Below are positions 7,416 to 15,832 of a stretch of 64,000 nucleotides of DNA, one piece after another. The stretch comes from Sphingobium sp. EM0848 (lineage in GTDB: Bacteria; Pseudomonadota; Alphaproteobacteria; Sphingomonadales; Sphingomonadaceae). The position numbers and the translations under genes are program-made. The stretch lies in the NCBI RefSeq assembly GCF_013375555.1, contig NZ_JABXWB010000005.1, positions 998,501 to 1,062,500 of the forward strand, written 5' to 3'. Within the stretch, counting starts at the first letter, position 1, and every line of letters begins with the position of its first letter. Below the pieces are notes generated by a model, which was given only the letters and a program-made list of their open reading frames with translations, searched no databases and had not been told where the DNA came from.

Positions 7416-8474
7416 TTATTGCAGATAGGCCTGCCTGAGCGCGGCAATATCGACGGCGCTGACGCCGACCTCCTGCTGGAGATAATTTTCGACAGAGCCC
7501 CAGCGGCTGTCGATTTCTTCGAAAGCGCTGGTCAGAAATGCCTTGCCATCGGGGTCCTTGAGCGGCTCGGCCCTGGTGGAGGCGGGATTGCTCTGGAAAT
7601 GAGCGAACATCTGCGCCACCGGATTGTCGGGATAGAGCGCCGCGTTGATCGGCGGCAATTCGAAGCGCGGCTGGCGATAGGTGGTCGAGAGGTGATAATC
7701 CTGCAGGATCACGTCGCGCGGGACATCCAGCGCCGACAGGATCAGCGCGGTGGCAAAGCCGGTGCGGTCCTGTCCGGCCGAGCAATTATATTCGACCGGC
7801 CCTTCCTGTCGCTTCAATATGTCGAAGATGATGCGCATCTGCGGGGCGAGCTGTTCGGGGAGATTGCGGTAGAGCGCGCCGCCATTTTTCAGATTGCCCT
7901 TCGTCATCCCCGTCATCGAATAGCCGATGGCCGAATAGTGCACGCCATCGATCTTCGATGGTGCAAGCTGCCTTTCCTCATCCGAACGGAGATCGACCAT
8001 GTTGCGCAGGCCGAGGGCATGGACCTTTGCCAGATCGTCCGCCGTCAGCATGGCCGACGCGCCCGAACGGTAGATGAGGCCCCATTTGACCTGCCGCCCG
8101 TCCGTCGTCCGATAGCCGCCAATGTCCCGGAAATTCGACCCCTGCGCCAGCGGAACCAGCCGTTCCGACACGGTGACGACGCTGTTGTCCGATCGGTCGC
8201 GCAGCAGGAAATAGGGGCGCTTGACCGGATCGACCGTGACGGTCTGGCCGCCATCCGCATCGGCGGCCGAGACCAGACGGGACGTTGCGATATCCGCGTC
8301 CGCCCGGTCGGCCTGATAGACATCCACCTTGGCGGCGCCGGTCCAGCTCAGCCTGATACTGTTGCCGGAAATCCGCTCCGCCTGCGCATCGGCCACGCGG
8401 GCCGATGCCGGCATGGCGGCCAGTGACAGGGCGCTCATGCCCATTGTCAGCATGGTGGCGCGCATCTTTGTCAT
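7416..8474 (-). CDS. Secreted tyrosine phosphatase (Y_phosphatase3 type)
   Basis: The 352-residue protein has an N-terminal signal peptide (cleavage near MPASA), an Ig-like beta region to about residue 105, and a dual-specificity-like phosphatase domain: GSNFRDIGGYRTTDGRQVKWGLIYRSG, then LGLRNMVDLRSDEER with the general-acid region, and the P-loop CSAGQDRTG (C231, R237). The residue before the catalytic Cys is Asn rather than the usual His. Such proteins act in the periplasm on phosphotyrosine or phosphoinositide substrates. A GGAGG element 6 bp upstream supports the ATG at 8474. It lies downstream of the siderophore receptor on the same strand, separated by two long hairpins. Confidence 0.87.
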   Translation of the reverse strand: MTKMRATMLTMGMSALSLAAMPASARVADAQAERISGNSIRLSWTGAAKVDVYQADRADADIATSRLVSAADADGGQTVTVDPVKRPYFLLRDRSDNSVVTVSERLVPLAQGSNFRDIGGYRTTDGRQVKWGLIYRSGASAMLTADDLAKVHALGLRNMVDLRSDEERQLAPSKIDGVHYSAIGYSMTGMTKGNLKNGGALYRNLPEQLAPQMRIIFDILKRQEGPVEYNCSAGQDRTGFATALILSALDVPRDVILQDYHLSTTYRQPRFELPPINAALYPDNPVAQMFAHFQSNPASTRAEPLKDPDGKAFLTSAFEEIDSRWGSVENYLQQEVGVSAVDIAALRQAYLQ

Positions 8475-8546
8475 CCTTCCTCCTCATTTTATCAGCGGTT
8501 CAGGCTCCTTTGCCATGTTCAATCATCATGGGAAACCCGCAAGCAA

Positions 8547-8618
8547 CTAGTGACCCGAATCTGAAGTTCGTCACACTATTGGGCGGGCGCTGAACGAACT
8601 TCAGATTCGGGTCACTAG
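8547..8618. repeat. 72-bp element: perfect 25-bp inverted repeat with 22-nt loop
   Basis: The left arm 8547-8571 and the right arm 8594-8618 are perfect reverse complements over 25 bp. The outermost four bases of each arm are CTAG, which could be part of the arm or a 4-bp target duplication around a miniature inverted-repeat element. It sits between the receptor (ends 8718) and the phosphatase gene (starts 8474), both on the minus strand, so it could also act as a terminator. No second copy was noticed in the window. Confidence 0.85.
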
Positions 8619-8633
8619 CAAATATATATGTTT

Positions 8634-8711
8634 CCAGTGTGGTTTATGGATTTGAAATACGCTCCCCACCTGGCCGCTATCATGAGGCGTATTTCAAATC
8701 CACCACACTGG
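8634..8711. repeat. Second long inverted repeat, 25-bp stem with a 4-nt bulge
   Basis: The arms 8634-8662 and 8687-8711 pair as 10 bp (CCAGTGTGGT) plus 15 bp (ending GAAATACGC), interrupted on the left arm only by TTAT. The loop is 24 nt. It ends 7 bp before the receptor stop codon, so a receptor transcript would fold here first. It shares no sequence with the adjacent 72-bp repeat. Confidence 0.8.
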
Positions 8712-8717
8712 CATGAC

Positions 8718-11006
8718 CTACCAGTTGAAGCGTAGCGATCCGACCACCGTTCTGGGCGCGCCATAATAGCAACTGTTCAGAAATGGGCAGGCACTGATAT
8801 AATTTTTGTCGAACAGGTTGGACGCGTTGACCGAAGCGCTCCAGCCGGCAAGGCCGATTTTCGACAGGTCATAGCCCAGCATCGCGTCCACCAGTGTGAA
8901 GCCCTTGCTATGGAAACGCTGGAAGGTCGTGACGCCGTTGACGACTGCATAGTTGGTGGTGCCGTCCGACCCGCTGACATAGCGTATGCCCGCGCCGATG
9001 CTGAGGCCCGCCAGGGAGCCGGAAACCTGCTGTGCCTTGCCGAAATCGTAGGACAGGAAGCTCGACACGTTCCATTTCGGCACGCCGAGCTGGCGCGTGT
9101 CCGTGGTGCTGGGCGTACCGTTGCTGGTCGCGGTCGGCGGGATGGCGGCGCTGCCTTCGGTGATGATCGCGTCGGTGTAGCTGGCGGTGCCGACCAGATC
9201 GAGGCCGGGCCGGATCTCGCCACGTCCTTCCCATTCAACGCCGCGCACGCGCACTTCGCCAACCTGGATCGTGGCATTGGCGGGGATGCCGTTGGTACCG
9301 GCGCGCGGATCGGTGGCGGTCGAGCCCTTCTGGCGTTTCAGTTCATAAATGGACAGGGTGAAAAGTGCATTGGTGCCCTGTGGCTGATATTTCAGCCCTG
9401 CTTCATATTGGGTGCCGGTGGCGGGCACGAAGGGGGCCGTCTCCGTCGCGGAGATATAGCGGGTGCCAGCCTGCGGCTCGAAGGATTCGGAATAGCTGAA
9501 ATAGGGTGAAAGGCCGAAGGCGAACTCATAGAGTGCGCCCAGCCGCATGGTGAAGGCGGTCGTGTGCAGCTTCGTCACCGGCGCGGCGCGGGCCGCGGCA
9601 GTCGTGGGGTTAAGGTTCAGGGAGGTCTGGTCATACCAGTCCTGACGTCCGCTGGCGATCAGTTGCAGCCGGCCGATGGCCATCTGGTCCTGAAAGTAAA
9701 CGCCCAGCTGGTCGCGCTTGCCATAGGTGTTAGCATAGGATGCCGACAGCTTGGTCAGGTCGAAACTGGGCAGCCCCGCGCCATAGGTCGGCGCGAACAG
9801 GTTGAGATTGGGGATGCCGCCCGCGACGCCGGTGTTGAACTGCTGCACATTTTCGCCGGTGATGCGCTGATAATCGATGCCAACCAGAATATTGTGCCGG
9901 ATGAAGCCTGTCGCGAATCTGGCGTTCAGATGATTGTCGAGCGTCAGCGTATCGAAATCTTCATCCGCGCCACCGCCGCCGCGTGTAATGATCGAATAGT
10001 CGCTGTTGCGGTTCGCACCCGTTCCGGTGCTGGCGAAACCGGCGGTGTAGATCTGGCGATAGGACAGCTTGTTGTTCTGGAACCGGAAGTTCGACGCGAA
10101 GCTGAGATGCTCGTCGAAATCATGGCGGAAGAATGCCGCTATCGACTTGGCCCTGTGGTCATAGCGTTCATAACCCGGATCGCCGGTGTTCATGTTGCGC
10201 GGGATCGTGCCATTGGGGTTGGGCAGCACCGTGCCATAGGCGGGCGTGCCCGAATAGCCGCCGCCATGCGGGCTGTGCTGATAGCTGGCGATCAGGGTGA
10301 GGCTGGTCGCTTCGTCAGGGGAGAAGGTCAGCATCGGGCTGATGTGCCAGCGTTCGCTGAACGTACCCTTGGCCAGATTGTCGCCCTTTTGCCAGCCGCC
10401 GACAATGCGGGCCTTCAGATGCCCCTCGCTGTCCAGCGGCTGGTTGACGTCGCCCGCGATGCGCATGAAATCGAAATTGCCGAACTGTCCCTCGAATCGG
10501 CCAAAGGCTTCCGCTTCGGGCATCTTGCTGGTCAGGTTCACAAGGCCGCTGGGCGGCGCATTGCCATAAAGGACCGAAGCGGGCCCCTTCACCACATCGA
10601 CATGATCGACGCGGTTGAAGTCGATCTGCGGCGTCGAATAGGGACCGGCGATCAGGCGCATGCCGTCCAGGAAGATGCCCGGCGCAAAGCCGCGCAGGAC
10701 GAGTTGGTCATAGCGGGTCGCCAGCGCCCCGCGCTGGTTGGTGGAAACGCCCGCGACATAGCCCAGCGCGTCGTTGATCGACAGCGCGTTGCGGCGGGTC
10801 AACTCTTCCCGGTCGATGATGGTGATGGTCTGCGGCGTGGCGATCAGCGGCGTGTCGGTCTTGGTCCCGGTGCCGGTCTTGTTCTCATTGAGGCCGGTGA
10901 CGATGATGGTGTCGGCCCGTGCGTCGGCACTGTCTTCGGCCTGTGCCAGGGTTGGGATAAGCGCCGGAATCGCGGCCAGCAGCATGGCCTTTGAAGAATG
11001 TCGCAT
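8718..11006 (-). CDS. TonB-dependent siderophore receptor
   Basis: I take the ATG at 11006 (MRHSSKAML) because AAGGGG lies just upstream of it; another ATG at 11021 would add five residues. The protein (762 aa) has a signal peptide ending PTLAQA, a plug domain (PQTITIIDREELTRRNALSINDALGYV, YDQLVLRGFAPGIFLDGMR, VDVVKGPASVLYGNAPPSGLVNLTSK) and a 22-strand barrel ending in the aromatic FNW typical of outer-membrane proteins. The plug features are those of FhuA/FpvA-like ferric-siderophore receptors. A Fur-like box at 11028-11042 lies just upstream, and the divergent operon encodes iron-uptake accessory proteins. The siderophore is not predictable. Confidence 0.9.
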   Translation of the reverse strand: MRHSSKAMLLAAIPALIPTLAQAEDSADARADTIIVTGLNENKTGTGTKTDTPLIATPQTITIIDREELTRRNALSINDALGYVAGVSTNQRGALATRYDQLVLRGFAPGIFLDGMRLIAGPYSTPQIDFNRVDHVDVVKGPASVLYGNAPPSGLVNLTSKMPEAEAFGRFEGQFGNFDFMRIAGDVNQPLDSEGHLKARIVGGWQKGDNLAKGTFSERWHISPMLTFSPDEATSLTLIASYQHSPHGGGYSGTPAYGTVLPNPNGTIPRNMNTGDPGYERYDHRAKSIAAFFRHDFDEHLSFASNFRFQNNKLSYRQIYTAGFASTGTGANRNSDYSIITRGGGGADEDFDTLTLDNHLNARFATGFIRHNILVGIDYQRITGENVQQFNTGVAGGIPNLNLFAPTYGAGLPSFDLTKLSASYANTYGKRDQLGVYFQDQMAIGRLQLIASGRQDWYDQTSLNLNPTTAAARAAPVTKLHTTAFTMRLGALYEFAFGLSPYFSYSESFEPQAGTRYISATETAPFVPATGTQYEAGLKYQPQGTNALFTLSIYELKRQKGSTATDPRAGTNGIPANATIQVGEVRVRGVEWEGRGEIRPGLDLVGTASYTDAIITEGSAAIPPTATSNGTPSTTDTRQLGVPKWNVSSFLSYDFGKAQQVSGSLAGLSIGAGIRYVSGSDGTTNYAVVNGVTTFQRFHSKGFTLVDAMLGYDLSKIGLAGWSASVNASNLFDKNYISACPFLNSCYYGAPRTVVGSLRFNW

Positions 11007-11027
11007 AATGCCCCTTATCATTGCGAA

Positions 11028-11042
11028 TAATAATGATTCTCA
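11028..11042. promoter_or_regulatory. Fur-box-like operator between divergent iron genes
   Basis: The minus strand reads TGAGAATCATTATTA, which matches the 7-1-7 Fur consensus TGATAATCATTATCA at 13 of 15 positions. It lies 22 bp before the receptor ATG and about 58 bp before the divergent DUF3649 start, so it can plausibly control both directions. Confidence 0.7.
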
Positions 11043-11099
11043 ATTGCTACTAGAGTGCAACTGGGCTATCCGCAACCCCGCCTGATATGGGGAGCGCAT

Positions 11100-11408
11100 G
11101 TGACCAGCCGAAATTTCCTGCCCTCTTTCCTGCTGTTACGCCGCAACTGGCGCATGGCCGCGCGTTGCATCACGGCGCTGGCGGGTGGCTATGCGGCCGC
11201 GGCAGGTCTGGCCTCTCTGGGTGCGCGGCTGCTGCCGATCGCGCGGGTCGAGGCGACATTATGGGGCATGATCCTGTCCTTCCTCATCTTCGCTTCGCTT
11301 GGTCTTTGGGCCTTCCATGAAAGGCGGCTGCTGAAAGTGGCGGGATGGATATGGGGTAGCGCGCTGCTGTCCATCGGCGCGTTGTTGCTGATCGGACCCC
11401 GTCCATGA
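11100..11408 (+). CDS. DUF3649-type small membrane protein, iron-uptake accessory
   Basis: I choose the GTG at 11100 (reads MTSRNFLPSF), which has GGGGAG 5 bp upstream; the frame also opens at a GTG at 11055 without support. The ~102-residue product has two or three hydrophobic segments (CITALAGGYAAAAGLASLGARLL, TLWGMILSFLIFASLGLWAF, VAGWIWGSALLSIGALLLIG). This size and pattern match DUF3649 proteins, which occur beside PepSY and DUF3325 genes next to siderophore receptors. The stop overlaps the next start (ATGA, 11405-11408). Probably an inner-membrane partner in iron release; role unproven. Confidence 0.75.
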   Translation: MTSRNFLPSFLLLRRNWRMAARCITALAGGYAAAAGLASLGARLLPIARVEATLWGMILSFLIFASLGLWAFHERRLLKVAGWIWGSALLSIGALLLIGPRP

Positions 11409-13018
11409 GCGGCAAGGCGAAATCGGCGGAAAGGGGCCTGCGCCAGTCCATGGCGTGGATACACAACTGGCTGGGCCTGCTGGCGGGGTGGATCGTGTTC
11501 GCCATGTTCCTGACCGGCACGGCCAGCTATTTCCGGCCGGAAATCACCCGCTGGATGCAGCCGGAATTGCGGCTGGAGCCGGTTTCGCCCCGGCACGCCG
11601 CCGAAACCGCTGTCGCCCATATGCAGCGTACATCACCGGACGACCGGCAATGGTATATCTACCTGCCGGATGACCGGACAGCGGAAACGCGCATCTTTGC
11701 CATGCCCCGGCCCGATCCCGAGGCCGCGCCCGCGAAGCGCGGCAGCGAGATCAAGCTGGACCCCGCGACAGGCGCGCCGATCAGCGCCCGAGAAACCAGG
11801 GGAGGGGAGCATTTCTACCGCTTCCACTTCCAGTTGCAGTTGCCCCATCCCTGGGGCCGCTGGCTGGCGGGACTGTGCGCCATCTTCATGCTGGCGGCGA
11901 TCATTTCGGGCGTGATCACGCACAAGCGGATCTTCGTTGATTTCTTCACCCTGCGATGGAGCAAGGGGCAGCGCAGCTGGCTCGACGCCCATAATGTCAC
12001 GGCGGTGCTGGCGCTGCCGTTCCACGCGATGATCAGCTATACGGGGCTTATCACGCTGTTCGTAATGTACATGCCATGGCCGGTTGCCGCCAATTATCCC
12101 AAGCCCACGGCCTTCTACGCGGAAGCCTATGGCACGGAGCCGGATGGCGAGGCGTCAGGCAGGCCCGCGCCGCTGACGCCCATCGGGCCGCTGGTGGATG
12201 CGGCGTCGCACGAATGGAGAGGGGGCCAGCCCCGGGCCATTGTCATCCGCAATCCCAATGACGCGGCGGCCACGGTGACGATCCTGCGCAGCGTCGCCGA
12301 CCGGCTGAATGCACGGGGGGATTCGATCACCTATTCCGGCGCGACTGGCAGGAAAATGTCGCAATCGCCGCCGCCCGGCACCGCGCTGACCACGGCGGGG
12401 GTGATGCTGGGGCTGCATATGGGGAATTTTGCCGGCCCAGCGCTGCGCTGGACCTATTTCCTGCTGGGGCTGACCGGCACGACGATGGTCGGGACGGGCC
12501 TGCTGCTGTGGACTGCCAAGCGGCGCAAGCCGGGCGCAAAGCCCTTTTTCGGTTTCTGTCTGGTCGAACGGCTGAATATCGGTGCGATCGCCTGCCTGCC
12601 CGCCGGCATGGCAGCTTATCTGCTCGCCAATCGGCTGATCCCGGCCGATCTGACCGGACGGCAGGATATGGAGGTCGCTGCGATGTTCTGGACATGGTTC
12701 GGCCTTGCCGGGCTGATGCTGCTCCGCCCGGTGCGCCGCGCGTGGATCGAGGCGCTCGGCCTGTCCGCCCTTGCCTTTGCCGCTTTGCCTTTGGTCAATA
12801 TGGCGACGACCGATCGCGGTCCTGTCGCAAGCCTTTTGAGCGGTGACTGGCTGTTCCTGTCTTTTGACGCCGCTTTTCTGGCAAGCGCGGCATTGCTTGG
12901 CTTTGGAGCATGGCGAGCAAGCCGTGCAAAGGCTGCGCCCGGGCCGAGGCGGCGCGCCGATGCGGGGAGGGCTGCCACCGCCGTCCATGCCGCGCGGGAG
13001 GTTGCCGATGCCGCTTGA
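11405..13018 (+). CDS. PepSY-associated TM helix protein, iron-uptake reductase-like
   Basis: A 537-residue inner-membrane protein. TM1 is preceded by SMAWIHNWLGLLAGWIVFAMFLTGTASYF, the signature of PepSY_TM proteins, and is followed by a periplasmic PepSY-like region with HFYRFHFQLQLPHPWGRWLAG. Further TMs carry THKRIFVDFFTLRWSKGQRSWLDAHNVTAVLALPFH, with His residues suited to haem binding. Relatives (PiuB-like) are thought to reduce ferric siderophores in the periplasm or inner membrane. Translational overlap with both neighbours shows one operon: DUF3649 by 4 bp upstream and DUF3325 by 11 bp downstream. The divergent receptor and Fur-like box support an iron role. Confidence 0.85.
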   Translation: MSGKAKSAERGLRQSMAWIHNWLGLLAGWIVFAMFLTGTASYFRPEITRWMQPELRLEPVSPRHAAETAVAHMQRTSPDDRQWYIYLPDDRTAETRIFAMPRPDPEAAPAKRGSEIKLDPATGAPISARETRGGEHFYRFHFQLQLPHPWGRWLAGLCAIFMLAAIISGVITHKRIFVDFFTLRWSKGQRSWLDAHNVTAVLALPFHAMISYTGLITLFVMYMPWPVAANYPKPTAFYAEAYGTEPDGEASGRPAPLTPIGPLVDAASHEWRGGQPRAIVIRNPNDAAATVTILRSVADRLNARGDSITYSGATGRKMSQSPPPGTALTTAGVMLGLHMGNFAGPALRWTYFLLGLTGTTMVGTGLLLWTAKRRKPGAKPFFGFCLVERLNIGAIACLPAGMAAYLLANRLIPADLTGRQDMEVAAMFWTWFGLAGLMLLRPVRRAWIEALGLSALAFAALPLVNMATTDRGPVASLLSGDWLFLSFDAAFLASAALLGFGAWRASRAKAAPGPRRRADAGRAATAVHAAREVADAA

Positions 13019-13337
13019 AGCAGGGCTTGTCAGCTATGCCGCCCTGGCCAGCATGGCGCTGGCGTCGAAGAAGCATCGTTCCACGCCGCCACTGCCGATC
13101 ATGCCTTCGCCCGGAATGGCGCGGTGGGCGGGATGGGTCATGCTCATCCTCGCCCTTGTCGTCGCGATGCTGCGCTTTGGCATGGCGCAGGGAATGGTGG
13201 CGTGGATCGGGCAGATGTGCGTGGCGGGCACGGGCCTGGTGCTGCTGCTGTCGTGGCGTCCGCGACTGGCGCTGGCTTTGGCTGCGCCCGCCTGCTGCAT
13301 GGCGTTGTTCTGCCTGCTTGTCTTTCCCTTCGCTTAA
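13008..13337 (+). CDS. DUF3325-type membrane protein
   Basis: ATG at 13008, overlapping the PepSY gene by 11 bp, with GGGAGG about 7 bp upstream. The 109-residue product (MPLEAGLVSYAALASMALAS) has three hydrophobic helices and a conserved-looking basic loop, ASKKHR. DUF3325 proteins are the usual third member of this iron-uptake operon. The function is not established. Its stop overlaps the 3' end of the convergent SphA-like gene by 4 bp. Confidence 0.75.
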   Translation: MPLEAGLVSYAALASMALASKKHRSTPPLPIMPSPGMARWAGWVMLILALVVAMLRFGMAQGMVAWIGQMCVAGTGLVLLLSWRPRLALALAAPACCMALFCLLVFPFA

Positions 13338-14221
13338 AAGCGGAAGGCGGCCTTCAGCCAGAATTTGTCGCCCTGCGGGCGGTTTTCGGCATGAAATTCA
13401 TGCTGCCACTGCGCCGTGACGGGGACATGGCCCAATTGATAGCGGATCAGCGGCCCGGCTGCGAAGGCTTCGCCCTTATAGCCGTCCGGTCCGACACGCA
13501 GCCCGCCTTGTTTGTCGTCGGTGGTCTGCTTGTAATAATAGGCCGTGACGCCAACGGTCAGCGGGTTGAAATTATAGGCAGCCGCAAGGTCGACGTGGAA
13601 TTCCTGTCCCGACCGATAGTCGGTCGCCTTGTTCTTCGTATTGAAGTCGTACATCAACTTGGCGGAGACTTCCGGTCCGCCTTTGGGATCGGCATAGGTG
13701 ATGGCGACAAGGGGTTCGAAGGTCCAATAGTTGCGGCCGATATTGGCGAGGTCGCCCTTGCGGTAGCGGCCGGTCGGGACATAGCTGTCCATCGTCGCGA
13801 TGATGTTCAGATTACCCTTGTTCCAGCCAAGGATGAACGGGTTGACGATCATGTCGCCCAGACCGAATTTATGCTGCCGCGCGCCTGCGGCATGGACGGT
13901 CAGGTCGACGACCGGCACGAAGGCCTGCATGGCGAAGGTCGCGCCGAGGATTTTCCTGTCCGTGACATGGACGAAGCGCGCGATATTGGCGAAGGCGTCC
14001 ACGGAAAAATCGGGCACGGCGCTCTTGCCGTTGGCGTCGTTCAGCCGGTCGGCGGTGTAATAGTTGGAGTAGCCAAGCAGATAGGTGCCGGGCGGTGGAA
14101 GCTGTGCAACGCCGACGGATTCCGCGCCATTGGGATAAGCGCCGCCGCCGGTTTCGGTGGCCTGTGCGGTGGTGGCGGTCGCGGCGAGCGCAGCGGCCAG
14201 TGTGAGCGTATATTTGCGCAT
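13334..14221 (-). CDS. SphA/MetA-type outer-membrane channel for aromatic compounds
   Basis: The 295-residue protein has a signal peptide (cleavage after ATTAQA) and an amphipathic beta-strand pattern ending in the aromatic LKAAFRF. Sequence features such as NGAESVGVAQLPPPGTYLLGYSNYY, GLGDMIVNPFILGWNKGN and VPTGRYRKGDLANIGRNYWTFEPLVAITY are typical of the 'MetA pathway of phenol degradation'/SphA family, found next to aromatic degradation genes. It follows the phenol hydroxylase reductase gene by 154 bp on the same strand, so it probably admits phenol across the outer membrane. Transport is inferred from context. Confidence 0.82.
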   Translation of the reverse strand: MRKYTLTLAAALAATATTAQATETGGGAYPNGAESVGVAQLPPPGTYLLGYSNYYTADRLNDANGKSAVPDFSVDAFANIARFVHVTDRKILGATFAMQAFVPVVDLTVHAAGARQHKFGLGDMIVNPFILGWNKGNLNIIATMDSYVPTGRYRKGDLANIGRNYWTFEPLVAITYADPKGGPEVSAKLMYDFNTKNKATDYRSGQEFHVDLAAAYNFNPLTVGVTAYYYKQTTDDKQGGLRVGPDGYKGEAFAAGPLIRYQLGHVPVTAQWQHEFHAENRPQGDKFWLKAAFRF

Positions 14222-14300
14222 ACTTCCCTCTCTGAATATTTGTTGTCGTTGGGCGTGGGACGTCCTCCGGCGGATGTCCGGATCTGGAAATTCGACGGCT

Positions 14301-14354
14301 GGACAGATGTGTTCCTGCGAAGGCAGGGGCCCGTTTCAGTTGGCGGGACTGTCC
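14301..14354. repeat. Small nested palindromic element in the dmpP-sphA gap
   Basis: An outer inverted pair (GGACAG at 14301-14306, CTGTCC at 14349-14354) encloses a tight hairpin CCTGC-GAAG-GCAGG at 14314-14327. It resembles the short dispersed palindromes common in sphingomonad intergenic DNA. It may act as a processing or attenuation site between the hydroxylase genes and the outer-membrane protein gene. Confidence 0.35.
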
Positions 14355-14375
14355 CCGAAGCCCATCATCGATATC

Positions 14376-15434
14376 TCAAATCTTCTTGAACAACGGCGAT
14401 CTTGCCGTGTTCTCCGCGTCTGCGGCGGTCAGGAATTTCTCCATGAAAATGTCGCGTTCGAACAGGCGGCCCTGCATCAGCGTGGTGATGGCAGCGTCGA
14501 TCATCGCCGGGGGGCCGCAGAGATAGGCCTGATGCCCGTTGAACCTGCTGTCGAACAGGCGCCTGGCGGCGTCATGGACATAGCCCGTTTCGCCGTCCCA
14601 CCCGTCGCCTTCCTCGGCTTGAGATAGCACGGGAATGTAGCGCAGATTGTCATGGTCCTGCTCCAGTTGCCGGAACAGTTCGGCAAAGTGCAGATCATGC
14701 GGACGACGCGCGCCGTGCAGTAATGTGATCTGCTCTTCATAACCGCTTTCCAGCAGGTCAAGGATCATCGACTTGGGACTGGACAGACCCGACCCGCCAG
14801 CGATGAAGATCAGCGGCTTTTCCGCCGAGCGCCGGACATAGAAGCGGCCGAGCGGCCCGGTGAAGGACAGGCTGTCGCCTGCCTTCAGATTTTCGTGCAG
14901 CCAGGTCGTGCCGATCCCGCCCGGTACCAGCCGGACGTGCAGTTCGATCTCATTGGGCTGCGAAGGGCTTCCGGCGAGCGAGAAGGCGCGTGTGCCCTCG
15001 ATACCCGGAATGGTGACATTGACATATTGACCCGCCTGAAAGTCGATCCCTGAACCGGGCAGGGCCAGCCAGATTGCCATGATGTCAGGCGTCACCATTT
15101 CGGTGCGCGCCACGGTGCCGACATAGTCCGCGACGGTGATGCGGCGGGCATCCTCGTCATCGTCGATATCCGCCTCTATCACGACATTGCCCAGCGCCGT
15201 GGCGCTGCACGCCAGCGTCCGGCCCTCGTCACGCTCGAAATCCATGAGGGCGAAGGAGGAGGCGTTGCCATGATCGACCTCGCCCTCCAGCACGGTCACC
15301 TTGCAGGTGCCGCACAGGCCATGGCCGCAGGCATGGGGAAGCCAGATGCCGTTGCGCAAGCAGGCGTCGAGCAGCGTCTGTCCTTCGGCGACTTCGACTT
15401 CGTCGCCAGTAGGTTCGATGGTCAGCGTTGACAT
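14376..15434 (-). CDS. dmpP: Phenol hydroxylase reductase component P5
   Basis: The 352-residue flavoprotein reductase passes electrons from NADH to the diiron hydroxylase. The N-terminal plant-type ferredoxin domain has the 2Fe-2S motif CGHGLCGTC (with a further Cys in LACSATALG), followed by an FAD domain (GTRAFSLAGSP) and an NAD domain (LIFIAGGSGLSSPKSMI, ending EKF). The length matches DmpP and other P5 proteins (about 353 aa). It is the last hydroxylase subunit gene, 22 bp after dmpO, in the order K-L-M-N-O-P. No separate dmpQ ferredoxin follows, as expected where catechol is opened by an intradiol enzyme that needs no reactivation. Confidence 0.93.
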   Translation of the reverse strand: MSTLTIEPTGDEVEVAEGQTLLDACLRNGIWLPHACGHGLCGTCKVTVLEGEVDHGNASSFALMDFERDEGRTLACSATALGNVVIEADIDDDEDARRITVADYVGTVARTEMVTPDIMAIWLALPGSGIDFQAGQYVNVTIPGIEGTRAFSLAGSPSQPNEIELHVRLVPGGIGTTWLHENLKAGDSLSFTGPLGRFYVRRSAEKPLIFIAGGSGLSSPKSMILDLLESGYEEQITLLHGARRPHDLHFAELFRQLEQDHDNLRYIPVLSQAEEGDGWDGETGYVHDAARRLFDSRFNGHQAYLCGPPAMIDAAITTLMQGRLFERDIFMEKFLTAADAENTARSPLFKKI

Positions 15435-15456
15435 GATTCTTGTCCTGCTTCGTCCG

Positions 15457-15804
15457 TCAGGCGGAGCCGGCCCGATCCGTCCAGAAACGGATCAGCGACT
15501 TGTGGCCCACACCCTGCTCACCGATGCTTTTGGCCGGATCGGGCGACCAGTCCTTGCCGTCGAGCGTCCAGTGCGCGGTGGAAAGGTTGACCGACGCCCA
15601 GTCGGGATCGGCCCCGTAAATGTGCGGCAGCACCTCCCCGGTCAGCGCGCCGAAGGGGGTGTCGGCGGGCAGCGGCAGGGTGATCGCAGCGCAGAAATTG
15701 AGATGGCCTTCCCAATGCACATAGACGAGCTGCGCGCCGTGATAATTGTCCACCGCGTCGCGGTTGGGGCCGGCATAGCCGGGTTTCAGGCTGGCAACGG
15801 GCAT
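15457..15804 (-). CDS. dmpO: Phenol hydroxylase component P4
   Basis: Start at 15804 (MPVASLKPGYAGPNRDAVDNYHG), with AGGAGAG about 8 bp upstream; the longer frame to 15912 reads back into the dmpN end and is not real. At 115 aa it matches DmpO (about 119 aa), with the conserved YVHWEGHLNFCAAITLPLPADTPFGALTGEVLPHIYG. P4 is an essential small component, possibly involved in iron handling of the hydroxylase. It lies 28 bp after dmpN and 22 bp before dmpP. Confidence 0.92.
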   Translation of the reverse strand: MPVASLKPGYAGPNRDAVDNYHGAQLVYVHWEGHLNFCAAITLPLPADTPFGALTGEVLPHIYGADPDWASVNLSTAHWTLDGKDWSPDPAKSIGEQGVGHKSLIRFWTDRAGSA

Positions 15805-15832
15805 ATTCTCTCTCCTGATGCTTGTCGCGCGG

